Source: Paludibacter sp. (lineage in GTDB: Bacteria; Bacteroidota; Bacteroidia; Bacteroidales; Paludibacteraceae). Taken from it: a stretch of DNA of 60,713 nucleotides. Under the pieces are notes generated by a model, which worked only from the letters and a program-made list of their open reading frames with translations, did no database searches and was not told where the DNA came from. The position numbers were made by a program, and so were the translations under genes. The stretch covers positions 1 to 60,713 of the forward strand of contig JAQVNN010000004.1 in NCBI GenBank assembly GCA_028703105.1, in the 5' to 3' direction. Of this stretch, positions 1 to 9,664 are shown piece after piece (position 1 is the first letter of the stretch; each line of letters opens with the position of its first letter).

Positions 1-590
1 AGAAACAAATCTTTTACATAAGGTTTTTCTGCCTTGTCGAGGAGAACTGTACGGGCAGATTTGCCCTGTAAAAGAGCCTCCTGATATTTCAATAAGATAT
101 CATATAAAATTTTGGCATTTTTATCACCACCAGTCTGGGCCTGTTTTTGAACTTTAGAAATACGGCTTTCGACCGTTTCAAGGTCTTTCAGTTGCAGTTC
201 TGTATCGATGATTTCTTTGTCTCTCACCGGATTGATGCTACCATCGACATGCACGATGTTGTCATTTTCAAAACAACGTAACACATGGATAATGGCATCT
301 GTTTCCCGGATGTTGGCTAAGAATTTATTCCCTAGGCCTTCACCTTTGCTGGCGCCTTTCACCAGTCCGGCAATATCCACAATCTCAACTGTGGTAGGTA
401 CGATGCGTTGGGGGTTGACCAGTTCTGCTAATTTATTCAATCTTTCATCGGGCACCGTGATAACACCCACATTGGGTTCGATGGTGCAAAAAGGAAAATT
501 TGCCGCCTGGGCTTTTGCATTTGATAAACAGTTGAAAAGAGTCGATTTTCCCACGTTGGGTAATCCGACAATACCACATTGTAACGCCAT
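1..590 (-). CDS. ychF: Redox-regulated ATPase/GTPase YchF, C-terminus cut by window edge
   Basis: Reverse translation from ATG at 590 begins [51 protein letters not shown] (P-loop GLPNVGKST), typical YchF. Confidence 0.95.
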   Translation of the reverse strand, partial: MALQCGIVGLPNVGKSTLFNCLSNAKAQAANFPFCTIEPNVGVITVPDERLNKLAELVNPQRIVPTTVEIVDIAGLVKGASKGEGLGNKFLANIRETDAIIHVLRCFENDNIVHVDGSINPVRDKEIIDTELQLKDLETVESRISKVQKQAQTGGDKNAKILYDILLKYQEALLQGKSARTVLLDKAEKPYVKDLF

Positions 591-695
591 TATAACTTCT
601 ATTTGAATTGGGCTGCAAAGATAGGGAAAAAAGCTGAACCATAAAATGAAGAATATCAACCAAAAATGTTTACATTTGCGATAGCATAAAAAAAC

Positions 696-1250
696 ATGAG
701 CATGAACACACAAATCAAACAAATTGCCGAAAGAATCCGCGGGTTGCGGGAGGTGTTGAACATCTCTGTTGTTGACGCAGCGAATAAATGTAATATATCT
801 GAAGCCGAATTTATAAAATATGAGTCCGGCATAAGTGATATCCCTGTCAGCTTTATTTGCCAGTTTGCTCAGTGTTTTGGTGTGGAATGCACCACGCTGA
901 TGTCTGGAGATGAACCGCGTATGTCAACCTATTTTGTCACCCGCAAGGGAACCGGTATAAGTGTAGAACGCACCAAAGCATACAAATACCAGGCGCTGGC
1001 GCACGGTTTCCGGCAGGCAAAGATTGCTCCCTTTGAAGTAACGGTTGAACCCAACGATTTACCTGTTACGTTGAACACGCATCCGGGTCAGGAATTGAAT
1101 CTGGTGCTTGAAGGAACTTTGCTCTTACATATTGCCGGAAATGACGTGATACTTAACGAGGGCGACAGCATTTATTTTGATGCCACGAAACCACATGGAA
1201 TGAAAGCCGGCGGCGGAAAAAAAGTCAAATTTCTGGCGGTGGTAGGGTAA
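696..1250 (+). CDS. XRE-family transcriptional regulator with C-terminal cupin domain
   Basis: N-terminal HTH ([32 protein letters not shown]) and C-terminal cupin ([40 protein letters not shown]). Confidence 0.9.
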   Translation: MSMNTQIKQIAERIRGLREVLNISVVDAANKCNISEAEFIKYESGISDIPVSFICQFAQCFGVECTTLMSGDEPRMSTYFVTRKGTGISVERTKAYKYQALAHGFRQAKIAPFEVTVEPNDLPVTLNTHPGQELNLVLEGTLLLHIAGNDVILNEGDSIYFDATKPHGMKAGGGKKVKFLAVVG

Positions 1251-1392
1251 CTCTTTTTATCCCGTTATTCGGGATTTCGCCCCTTACTGATTAGTTTTGC
1301 CCCTGTTTTTGTGTTGATTGAATTTTTGATGTTTCCTTTGCATCGCATTGGATAATGTACAATTCATTTCACATAAAATCTAAGGTTTCATC

Positions 1393-3045
1393 ATGCTCGA
1401 ACAGTTCCTTAAGCAAACCCGTTTTTCAGATTTCGAAGATTTCAAAACCAATTACCAATTACTAATCCCCGATCATTTTAATTTTGGATATAATGTGGTA
1501 GATGCCTGGGCTGAAAAAGAACCCGATAAAAAAGCATTACTCTGGACGAATGACAAAGGGGAGTGTCATGAATTTACCTTTGCTGAAATAAAATACTACT
1601 CTGATCAGACAGCATCCTATTTTCAAGATCTCGGAATTAAAAAAGGAGACATCGTAATGGCTATTCTCAAACGCCGTTATGAGTTTTGGTTCACCATCAT
1701 CGCCTTGCATAAAATAGGCGCCATTATCATTCCGGCAACGCATTTATTAACCAAAAAAGACCTGGTTTATCGTAATAATGCAGCAAACATCAAAGCCATC
1801 GTTGCCGTGGGAGAAACTCCCATCATTGAACATATCAACGAATCCATGCCCGAGTCATCCTCCGTTAAAATGCTGATTTCCGTAGGACCGGTTGTGCCGG
1901 AAGGCTGGCTCGATTTTCACAAAGGCATTGCAGAAGCGCCTGCTTTTACCAAAACAGAAAAGGTCAATGAAAATTCCGATCCGCTCATCATCAGTTTTAC
2001 CTCCGGAACGACAGGGAATCCGAAAATGGTGATGCTGGATCATGTTTACCCGCTGGCGCATATTGTTACGGCTAAATACTGGCATAACCTCCACGAGAAC
2101 AGTCTGCACCTGACCATTGCCGACACCGGCTGGCTAAAAGCCGTTTGGGGAAAGTTGTATGGACAATGGATCGTGGGCGCCTGCGTATTTGTGTACGACC
2201 ATGAGAAGTTCACGCCAGTGGATATGCTGGCTATGATAGAAAAATACCGCATCACCTCTTTGTGTGCCCCTCCCACGATCTTCCGTTTTCTCATCCGCGA
2301 AGATGTAAGTAAATATGATTTATCGTCGCTGGAGTATTGCACTATCGCCGGTGAGGCGTTGAATCCTGCAGTATATGAGCAATTCCTGAAGCTGACAGGC
2401 GTGAAGTTACGGGAAGGATATGGACAGAGCGAAACGACACTGACAATCTTTACTTCACCGTGGACCAACCCGAAGCCGGGTTCCATGGGACTTCCCAATC
2501 CGCATTACGACATCGATTTGCTGACATCGGACGGCCGTACCGCCGAAGCCGGAGAGCAGGGCGAGATTGTTATCCGCACCGATCGACAATATCCGGTTGG
2601 ACTGTTCAAAGGCTATTACCGCGATGAAACCCTGACGAAAGAAGCCTGGTACAACAATATCTACCATACCGGCGATGTGGCCTGGCGCGATGAAGATGGG
2701 TTTTTCTGGTTTGTAGGCCGTACTGATGATGTTATCAAAAGTTCCGGATACCGCATTGGTCCGTTTGAAGTCGAAAGTGCCCTGATGACACATCCAGCCG
2801 TGGTTGAATGCGCCATTACCGGAGTTCCTGACGAAATCCGGGGACAAATCGTGAAAGCCACCATCATCTTAGCCAAAAACTACAAAGCCAGTGAAGCATT
2901 GATAAGAGAAATTCAGGAGCATGTTAAAACCGTTACAGCACCTTATAAGTACCCGCGCATCATCGAATTTGTAGAGGAACTACCCAAAACCATCAGCGGG
3001 AAAATCAGGAGGACGGAAATCAGGGAAAAGGATTGGAAGGGGTAA
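1393..3045 (+). CDS. AMP-binding acyl-CoA synthetase (acetyl-CoA synthetase-like)
   Basis: SFTSGTTGNPKMV, YGQSETT, GRTDDVIKSSGYRIGPFEVE motifs of the AMP-forming synthetase family. Confidence 0.93.
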   Translation: MLEQFLKQTRFSDFEDFKTNYQLLIPDHFNFGYNVVDAWAEKEPDKKALLWTNDKGECHEFTFAEIKYYSDQTASYFQDLGIKKGDIVMAILKRRYEFWFTIIALHKIGAIIIPATHLLTKKDLVYRNNAANIKAIVAVGETPIIEHINESMPESSSVKMLISVGPVVPEGWLDFHKGIAEAPAFTKTEKVNENSDPLIISFTSGTTGNPKMVMLDHVYPLAHIVTAKYWHNLHENSLHLTIADTGWLKAVWGKLYGQWIVGACVFVYDHEKFTPVDMLAMIEKYRITSLCAPPTIFRFLIREDVSKYDLSSLEYCTIAGEALNPAVYEQFLKLTGVKLREGYGQSETTLTIFTSPWTNPKPGSMGLPNPHYDIDLLTSDGRTAEAGEQGEIVIRTDRQYPVGLFKGYYRDETLTKEAWYNNIYHTGDVAWRDEDGFFWFVGRTDDVIKSSGYRIGPFEVESALMTHPAVVECAITGVPDEIRGQIVKATIILAKNYKASEALIREIQEHVKTVTAPYKYPRIIEFVEELPKTISGKIRRTEIREKDWKG

Positions 3046-3173
3046 TAATAAAAGTTACCATGTGCAGGTTTAGAGGGGGTTGCTTCTCTACGCTGAACAA
3101 GAGTTAATGTATCAATATATCAATAAATTAATCTTCTGTGAATTTTGTTTTTTAATCTTTAAATTTTAAACAC

Positions 3174-3779
3174 ATGAATAAAACAATTATTTATTTCTTA
3201 CTGATGTCCCTGCTGATATCCTGTAACAAAAAAAATGACGTTTCGAATTGGAGTGACAGTCAAATAAACGATTGGTTCAATCAATCGGGATGGGTGCAAT
3301 TAACGATGAAGCCAGATTCAAGTATTAACAAACGACTATTTGTAGAACAAAACATATTGAATCCTACAAGTTGGGAAGCTGCGCTGAAGTTTTTGAAGGA
3401 AAGCGATTTCAATTCAATGGAATTGGGTCGGTACGAACTGGCTGATGATGGAACCTATGCGAATATTGAGGAATATGCGACAAAAGATACGGCACATTTT
3501 GAAGCACACAAAAAGTTCATTGACATTCAGTATTTAGCAAAAGGGAAAGAATATGTTTATGTTACTCCTGTTGATCACGAGAAAAACAAGGAAGTTACTC
3601 CTTATCATGAAACCAAAGACATAGCGTTTTTTGATGAGGATAACTATACAAAACATTTATTGTCAACCGGAAACTTTCTGGTTTTATTCCCATCAGAAGG
3701 TCATAAGCCTTGTATGAAAGTAGATAGTAATGAAGTAGTGAGGAAAGTGGTGGTGAAGATACCCGTAAAAATAAATTAA
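3174..3779 (+). CDS. YhcH/YjgK/YiaL-family (DUF386) protein with lipoprotein signal
   Basis: FIDIQYLAKGKEYVYV...LFPSEGHKPCM resemble the YhcH family; N-terminal lipobox LLMSLLISC. Confidence 0.75.
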   Translation: MNKTIIYFLLMSLLISCNKKNDVSNWSDSQINDWFNQSGWVQLTMKPDSSINKRLFVEQNILNPTSWEAALKFLKESDFNSMELGRYELADDGTYANIEEYATKDTAHFEAHKKFIDIQYLAKGKEYVYVTPVDHEKNKEVTPYHETKDIAFFDEDNYTKHLLSTGNFLVLFPSEGHKPCMKVDSNEVVRKVVVKIPVKIN

Positions 3780-3841
3780 CCACTAATCATTGACCACTAA
3801 CCACTAAAAACAACTATCTTTGCCCCTCAAAAATAAAGTTT

Positions 3842-4762
3842 GTGGAACAAAAGAAACTAACAGGACACCTTGCCTTGCTGCTGACAAATATATTTTTCGG
3901 AGTCAATAATCCGGTTGCTCGGATGTTGATGCCTGAGATTTTACATCCCATGGTACTCACGTTCTTCCGTTTCGCAGGAGCCATGGTGTTGTTCTGGCTG
4001 ACATCGCTGTTTTTCAAACGCGAACAAGTACCGGCGAAAGATGTGTTGCTGCTGTTTTTTGCTTCTATATTCGGACTCACGCTCAATCAGTTGCCTTTCT
4101 TTGTGGGCTTATCTATGACTTCTTCTATTGATGCTTCTATCGTGGTGACGATGTTGCCCATCGTGACGATGATATTATCGGCTATCATCTTGAAAGAACC
4201 CATTACACAACTAAAGGCAATCGGCGTAATTGTGGGTGCTTCTGGCGCATTAATTATTGTTTTCAGCAGCCAGTCTGTGGATACCGGCAATAGCAATATG
4301 ATCGGCAATATCATTGTTTTTCTTGCCGTTATTTCGTTTGCGCTTTATCTTACCCTTTTCAAAAATCTGATTATCAAATATCATCCGGTAACGGTCATGA
4401 AATGGATGTTCCTTTTTGCAACCATCACCGATTTACCTTTTTGTTATTCATTACTGACAGAAGTGAGTTTTACTGATTTATCACACTCTACCTGGCTGGC
4501 AACCGCTTATGTCATCGTGCTAGCAACTTTCCTGAGCTATATTTTAATCCCTATCGGGCAAAAGGCGGTTCGACCCACCACCCTGAGCATGTATAATTAC
4601 GTGCAACCCATCATGGCTTCGTTGGTGGCAGTGCTGATAGGCATTGACAAGTTCGGATACCACCAGGCACTTTCAGCTGTGTTGGTGTTTTCCGGGGTTT
4701 ATATCGTTACACAAAGTAAATCGAGGGCGCAGTTAGAGGCCGAGAAGCAAGCAGGAAAATAA
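3842..4762 (+). CDS. DMT/EamA-family transporter
   Basis: ~10 hydrophobic segments, EamA-like repeats (LLTNIFFGVNNPVARML..., IVGASGALIIV); GTG start. Confidence 0.88.
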   Translation: MEQKKLTGHLALLLTNIFFGVNNPVARMLMPEILHPMVLTFFRFAGAMVLFWLTSLFFKREQVPAKDVLLLFFASIFGLTLNQLPFFVGLSMTSSIDASIVVTMLPIVTMILSAIILKEPITQLKAIGVIVGASGALIIVFSSQSVDTGNSNMIGNIIVFLAVISFALYLTLFKNLIIKYHPVTVMKWMFLFATITDLPFCYSLLTEVSFTDLSHSTWLATAYVIVLATFLSYILIPIGQKAVRPTTLSMYNYVQPIMASLVAVLIGIDKFGYHQALSAVLVFSGVYIVTQSKSRAQLEAEKQAGK

Positions 4763-4777
4763 TTAATTAATAAAATA

Positions 4778-4846
4778 AAACAACCGCCAGAAAACGAGAG
4801 ACCTTAATCGCGAAGCGATTTCGACACGAGTTTCTGGCGGTTGTTT
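4778..4846. terminator. Compound hairpin between convergent genes
   Basis: AAACAACCGCCAGAAA (4778-4793) perfectly complementary to TTTCTGGCGGTTGTTT (4831-4846), with inner AATCGC-GAA-GCGATT stem. Confidence 0.65.
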
Positions 4847-4858
4847 GTTTAAAAGAAA

Positions 4859-4882
4859 AGAGACGCACCGCCGTGCGTCTCT
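4859..4882. repeat. Short palindromic element AGAGACGCAC-CGCC-GTGCGTCTCT
   Basis: Perfect 10-bp inverted repeat with 4-nt loop; resembles the dispersed GTAGAGACGCACG...CGTGCGTCTCTAC palindrome class. Confidence 0.6.
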
Positions 4883-4891
4883 ACCATCATT

Positions 4892-6598
4892 TTACGCTAT
4901 CTTATACTTATCCACTTGCTCCACATCAAAATTCTTGATGAAAGTAGCATGTTTCCTGACTTCAACTTCTGCATAACGCTGGTAAACCTCTGCTGACTTA
5001 CGGAACATGTCATCGCGGCTGGCATCAATGATGAGCAGGTAAGTCATGATAATGTGACCGGCCATTTCAACCAAACGACGTGCCTGGAAGTCGATGTATT
5101 CCGGATTTTTGGTTTCAGTAACACGATTTGTCGAATTCTCCAGCAAAGTGGTCATGGTAATCAACTTTTTCCGCAAAGAATGAAACTCCGGATTAATTTG
5201 TTGAACTTCGTAATGCCTGATTTGTTTGAGGTAGTTTCCAGTGGTGATGTGGCGGATGGCCGCTACGGTCTGCAACTGGGAAGTTCCCTCGTAAATCGTC
5301 AGGATACGGGCATCGCGATAGATGCGCTCACAGGCATAATCTTTCATGAAACCCGAACCTCCGTGCACCTGGATGCTATCGTAGGCGTTCTGGTTGGCAA
5401 ATTCGCTCGAGAACATTTTGAGTACCGGCGTAAATGCATCAGCTAATTTCTGATACTCTTTGTAGTCGGCACGTTCCTCCGGTGTCAGCTTGCGGGTTGC
5501 TTCGATAGCTTCGTACGCTTTATAAACATCCACAAAACGGGTGGTTTCGTACAACAAGGCACGAGAAGCATCCAGTTTGGCTTTCATCAGCGAAATCATT
5601 TCGTACACAGCCGGAAATTCAATGATGGCTTTTCCGAATTGTTTACGTTCTCGTGCATAAGCAATGGCTTCATCGTAGGCAGCCTGAGAAACACCAACCG
5701 ATTGTCCACCTACTCCCAGACGGGCACCGTTCATCAGCGACATCACATATTTAATCAGACCCATCCGACGGGTTCCCACTAATTTGGCCGGCGTGTTGGT
5801 AAATACCAGTTCGCAAGTTGGAGAACCTTTGATACCTAATTTATTTTCGATACGACGCACTTTGATGGTGTGGTCGAAGTTATTATCAGCCACGAAATAC
5901 GACAAACCACGTCCATCGGTCGAACCTTCTTCCGAACGGGCAAGTACCAGTTTGATATGCGCATCACCATTGGTAATAAAGCGTTTCACACCATTGAGGT
6001 ACCATACGCCATCGTGTTCGCTGTACGTAGCTTTGAGTTGTACAGCCTGCAAGTCAGAGCCAGCATCCGGTTCGGTAAGGTCCATCGAGCAGGTTTCGCC
6101 CTGACAAACACGGGGCAGGAATTCAGCCTTGATGTTTTCATCAGCAAATTCGGCGATGGTTTCGGCACAGTCCTGCAAGCCCCAGATGTTGGCAAAGCCT
6201 GCATCGGCGCGTGATACCATCTCACCACCCATGATGTAAGGAATCAAGGAGAAGTTGAGACCACCATATTGACGTGGCAGTGACATGCCGTACAAGCCGG
6301 CTTGCGCCAGTGCTTCATGGTTTTCCTGTGTGCCACGCGCGTATTTTACACGGTTGTTGATTACCTGCGGGCCTTCATGGTCCACACTTTCAGCATTCGG
6401 AGCAATGATTTCGGCACTAATTTCACCGATAATCTCCAATACTCTTTCGTAATTGTCAATGGCATCTTCAAAATCACGCGGTGCGTAATCATACTGATCT
6501 TTTTCAACAAAATTCTGTTCCTTCAGGGCAACAATCTTTTGCATCAACGGATGCGAAAGCTGGAATTTTAATGCCGGGTTGTTATTGTAGTAGTTCAT
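4892..6598 (-). CDS. Acyl-CoA dehydrogenase family protein
   Basis: 568 aa; MDLTEPDAGSDLQAV, ARERKQFGKAI, QVHGGSGFMKDYACERIYRDARILTIYEGTSQLQ are canonical ACAD motifs. Confidence 0.95.
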   Translation of the reverse strand: MNYYNNNPALKFQLSHPLMQKIVALKEQNFVEKDQYDYAPRDFEDAIDNYERVLEIIGEISAEIIAPNAESVDHEGPQVINNRVKYARGTQENHEALAQAGLYGMSLPRQYGGLNFSLIPYIMGGEMVSRADAGFANIWGLQDCAETIAEFADENIKAEFLPRVCQGETCSMDLTEPDAGSDLQAVQLKATYSEHDGVWYLNGVKRFITNGDAHIKLVLARSEEGSTDGRGLSYFVADNNFDHTIKVRRIENKLGIKGSPTCELVFTNTPAKLVGTRRMGLIKYVMSLMNGARLGVGGQSVGVSQAAYDEAIAYARERKQFGKAIIEFPAVYEMISLMKAKLDASRALLYETTRFVDVYKAYEAIEATRKLTPEERADYKEYQKLADAFTPVLKMFSSEFANQNAYDSIQVHGGSGFMKDYACERIYRDARILTIYEGTSQLQTVAAIRHITTGNYLKQIRHYEVQQINPEFHSLRKKLITMTTLLENSTNRVTETKNPEYIDFQARRLVEMAGHIIMTYLLIIDASRDDMFRKSAEVYQRYAEVEVRKHATFIKNFDVEQVDKYKIA

Positions 6599-6618
6599 TT
6601 TTTTGGAAAATATTTTAT

Positions 6619-6663
6619 TAGTAGTTGGTAGATAGTAGTTGGTAGTTGGTAGTTGGTAGTTGA
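6619..6663. repeat. Degenerate tandem TAGTTGG/TAGTAGTTGGTAGA micro-repeat tract
   Basis: tagtagttggtagatagtagttggtagttggtagttggtagttg. Confidence 0.8.
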
Positions 6664-7032
6664 TTATGTTGTATTTTTGATTATTCCGTTACTGTATGCG
6701 TTTAATAATTTTGAGATGCTATCGATTTTATTTATTAAAGTTTGAAATGTCTCAATTTTTATGTACTCTAAATCTTTTATTAGAAAAATGTAATATCGGC
6801 ACTCTCCGGCAGAACCGTAAGCTATGTTGTAAAATCTAAGTTTATCTTTCGCTCCGGTTTTTCTGTATCCCTCAGCTATATTAGCAGGAATTGACATGGC
6901 TGCTCTTTTAAGTTGAGAAGTTATTCCAAATAATTCTTCTTTTGGAAAACTTTTACTTAACGAATAAACCTCCAAAACAAACTCATGAGCCAATTGCCAT
7001 AAATGCAATTGTTCAAAATTATAAGTTTTCAT
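6664..7032 (-). CDS. Four helix bundle protein (23S rRNA intervening-sequence/S23-like)
   Basis: KTYNFEQLHLWQLAHEFVLEVYSLSKSFPKEELFGITSQLKRAAMSIPANIAEGYRKTG is the IVP/S23 signature. Confidence 0.92.
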   Translation of the reverse strand: MKTYNFEQLHLWQLAHEFVLEVYSLSKSFPKEELFGITSQLKRAAMSIPANIAEGYRKTGAKDKLRFYNIAYGSAGECRYYIFLIKDLEYIKIETFQTLINKIDSISKLLNAYSNGIIKNTT

Positions 7033-7083
7033 AATTATCAGGTTAAAAATAAGGTAGATTCTTTAAAACACTTTTTATCTCTT

Positions 7084-7124
<41 letters not shown>

Positions 7125-7132
7125 AAAATTAA

Positions 7133-8152
7133 TTACTTCGAATTTTTCTTATAATATTTAATCATTTTCGGAATCACATCTTCTACTGTTCCGGTAATCA
7201 CATAATCGGCGATAGTATTGATCGGTGCATCCGGATCACTGTTGATAGCGATGATCATGGAGCTGTCCTGCATCCCGGCGATGTGTTGGATCTGTCCGGA
7301 AATACCACAGGCGATGTAGAGTTTCGGACGAACCGTGGTTCCGGTCTGACCGATTTGTCTTTCATGTTCAGCCATGCCTGAATCGACAGCTGCACGTGAA
7401 GCTCCTACTTCGCCTCCGAGTACAGCAGCCAGGTCATACAGCATTTTGAAGTTTTCTGCGCTTCCCATGCCGTAACCTCCGGCCACGATGATAGGTGCAG
7501 CTTTCAGATTTACTTTCGATTTTTCCATGTGACGTTCAATTACTTCAATCACGAAATCGGTATCGGAAACATAGTTGGAAACGTCTAACTTAACAGTTTT
7601 ACCAACATGTTTCGCATTGCGGATTTCTTTTTTCATCACCCCTTCGCGGACGGTAGCCATTTGCGGACGGCAATCCGGGTTCACGATGGTAGCAACGATG
7701 TTTCCTCCGAAAGCAGGGCGAATCTGGTACAACAGGTCATCATATACTTTACCTGCTTTCTTGTCTTCATAAGTACCAATCTCGAGTGCGGTACAGTCGG
7801 CTGTTAAGCCACTGAATAAGGCTGATGAAACCCTGGGACCCAAATCACGTCCGATTGAGGTTGCACCCATCAGGGCAATTTGTGGTTTTTCTTCTTTGAA
7901 AAGATTCACTAAAATGGAAGTATGTGGTAGTGTCGTATAAGGTGACAGACGTTTGTCATCTGCCAGATACAAAGTATCGACGCCATAAGGGAAAACCTGC
8001 TCCCCGATTTTATCCAACTGATAACCGGCTGCAACAGCTTCGAGTTTGCATTGCTGCTTATCGGCCAGTGTACGGCCTTTTGTAAGCAGCTCCAGACTAA
8101 CATCAGCAACGATGCCGTCTTCAATTTCTAAATATACAAATATGTTGTTCAT
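7133..8152 (-). CDS. etfA: Electron transfer flavoprotein alpha subunit (FixB family)
   Basis: GGYGMGSAENFKMLYDLAAVLGGEVGASRAAVDSGMAEHERQIGQTGTTVRPKLYIACGISGQIQHIAGMQDSSMIIAINSDPDAPI. Confidence 0.96.
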   Translation of the reverse strand: MNNIFVYLEIEDGIVADVSLELLTKGRTLADKQQCKLEAVAAGYQLDKIGEQVFPYGVDTLYLADDKRLSPYTTLPHTSILVNLFKEEKPQIALMGATSIGRDLGPRVSSALFSGLTADCTALEIGTYEDKKAGKVYDDLLYQIRPAFGGNIVATIVNPDCRPQMATVREGVMKKEIRNAKHVGKTVKLDVSNYVSDTDFVIEVIERHMEKSKVNLKAAPIIVAGGYGMGSAENFKMLYDLAAVLGGEVGASRAAVDSGMAEHERQIGQTGTTVRPKLYIACGISGQIQHIAGMQDSSMIIAINSDPDAPINTIADYVITGTVEDVIPKMIKYYKKNSK

Positions 8153-8213
8153 TGTTTTTTCTTTTTGGTCTGATGACTGATGTCAAAAGTCTAAAGTAAA
8201 AGACGGTTGATTA

Positions 8214-9086
8214 TTAACCAATCGTATGATTTGCGATTAACTCTTTGATTAACTCTTCGATTTCACCATCCGCAGGCGTTAAGCGTTTGCTTTCTTTGGC
8301 AGTAAACACAACACTTTCGATTTGTTTTACCTTGGTGGGCGAACCAGAAAGTCCGAGCCACTGCGGTTCATGTTCAATATCGGAAGCGCCCCACTCAAGA
8401 ATATTGAGGTAAGGGTGTGTTTCATATAAATCGGTGTAATCAGTAGAAGAAGCCTGACGCTCACTAACCGTTTTGGCGTTTTTGTATTTCAGCGTAAGTT
8501 TGGCATGGCGTGGGCGACAGTTGGCGGCAGAACCATTCACGGTTATCACCATAGGCAAAGCACCTTTAACCACCTCCACTCCCCTTTCGAGGCGGCGTTT
8601 CACCGTGATTTCTCGTTTTGAAAAATCGAGGATTTCTTCTGCGTAGGTGATTTGTGGTAACCCAAGCTTTTCTGCAATTTGGGGACCAACCTGTGCAGTA
8701 TCCCCATCAATCGCCTGACGACCACAAATAATGATGTCCACTTTGTTTATTTTACGGATGGCAGCAGCAAGAGCATAGGAAGTTGCAAGGGTATCTGAAC
8801 CGGCGAATTCACGTCCGCTCAACAAATAACCTCCGTCGGCTCCACGGTACATACTTTCACGGATAATTTCGGCAGCACGGGCAGGTCCCATGGTCAGCAC
8901 ATGAACCTGTGCACCTTCAATGGTAGATTTCAAACGAAGTGCCTGTTCGAGTGCGTTCAAATCTTCAGGATTGTAGATAGCTGAAAGTGCGGCACGGTTA
9001 ACCGTTCCATCAGCTTTCATGGCATCTTTCCCAACATTACGCGTATCGGGCACTTGTTTTGCAAGCACAACAATATTAAAACTCAT
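8214..9086 (-). CDS. etfB: Electron transfer flavoprotein beta subunit (FixA family)
   Basis: MSFNIVVLAKQVPDTRNVG...CGRQAIDGDTAQVGPQIAEKLGLPQITYAEEI. Confidence 0.96.
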   Translation of the reverse strand: MSFNIVVLAKQVPDTRNVGKDAMKADGTVNRAALSAIYNPEDLNALEQALRLKSTIEGAQVHVLTMGPARAAEIIRESMYRGADGGYLLSGREFAGSDTLATSYALAAAIRKINKVDIIICGRQAIDGDTAQVGPQIAEKLGLPQITYAEEILDFSKREITVKRRLERGVEVVKGALPMVITVNGSAANCRPRHAKLTLKYKNAKTVSERQASSTDYTDLYETHPYLNILEWGASDIEHEPQWLGLSGSPTKVKQIESVVFTAKESKRLTPADGEIEELIKELIANHTIG

Positions 9087-9189
9087 TTTGCGTATTATTT
9101 TGGTTAATAAATAAAATTATTTCTTTTTAATGAACAGGCTCCAATTTCGCCTAAAAGGAGAGTGTTTACCGGTTTATAAAAAACACGCA

Positions 9190-9220
9190 CAAAAATAGCA
9201 GTTTTTGTTGAACATGCAAC
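9190..9220 (-). promoter_or_regulatory. Putative Bacteroidota-type promoter for etfB
   Basis: Reverse strand GTTG-N19-TATTTTTG, close to the TTTG-N19-TAnnTTTG consensus, ~100 bp upstream of the etfB ATG. Confidence 0.5.
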
Positions 9221-9283
9221 AAAAACCTGCACAAAATTTTGATACTGTGCAAAAAAAGTGTTGTTATAAATCAATTTAAGGAG

Positions 9284-9600
9284 AGATTCCTCGCAATGCT
9301 ACTAATAACATATGATCAGACGCTTCCGTAGGAAGCAAAGTATAGTAACCAGTAAGCTTGCTTACTGGGTTTTAGCGAACACACTACCATATGGAGCTGC
9401 TGTAGGCAGCGACACCTAAGTGAGCAAGAGTTGGCTTCTTCCAGAAGCCGTAGTTCAGGGGTATATTGTGTTCCAGCCAGTAAAAACTGGCTGGTTACTA
9501 AACTTCGCTGCCTATGTGTGCAATTGAAGATTTTTGAAGCGAAACAACAATGTTATTATTGCTTTATACCACAATATTACGGTTACGACCCGGAATGCCA
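9284..9600. other. Highly structured intergenic region (candidate ncRNA or folded DNA element)
   Basis: Multiple perfect stems: 9322-9336, 9349-9368, 9396-9410, 9433-9449, 9473-9494, plus long-range pairs 9303-9311/9550-9558, 9343-9352/9491-9500 and 9377-9383/9467-9473. Confidence 0.5.
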
Positions 9601-9636
9601 TATAACTCCTAAACTATTTGGGACTTCATAAAAACA

Positions 9637-9664
9637 GCGCGGGACTTTTCACAAAGTCCCGCGC
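9637..9664 (-). terminator. Strong GC-rich stem-loop, terminator-like on the minus strand
   Basis: GCGCGGGACTTT-TCAC-AAAGTCCCGCGC, perfect 12-bp stem; on the minus strand it is followed by TGTTTTTATG. Confidence 0.55.

Noticed and set aside
2046-2847. Minus-strand ORFs opposite the acyl-CoA synthetase
   Set aside because: Shadows of a confident coding sequence; no domain signal.
9431-9631. 66-aa ORF inside the structured intergenic region
   Set aside because: The ORF spans perfect hairpins, and its translation (MASSRSRSSGVYCVPASKNW...) has no family signal; structure explains it better.
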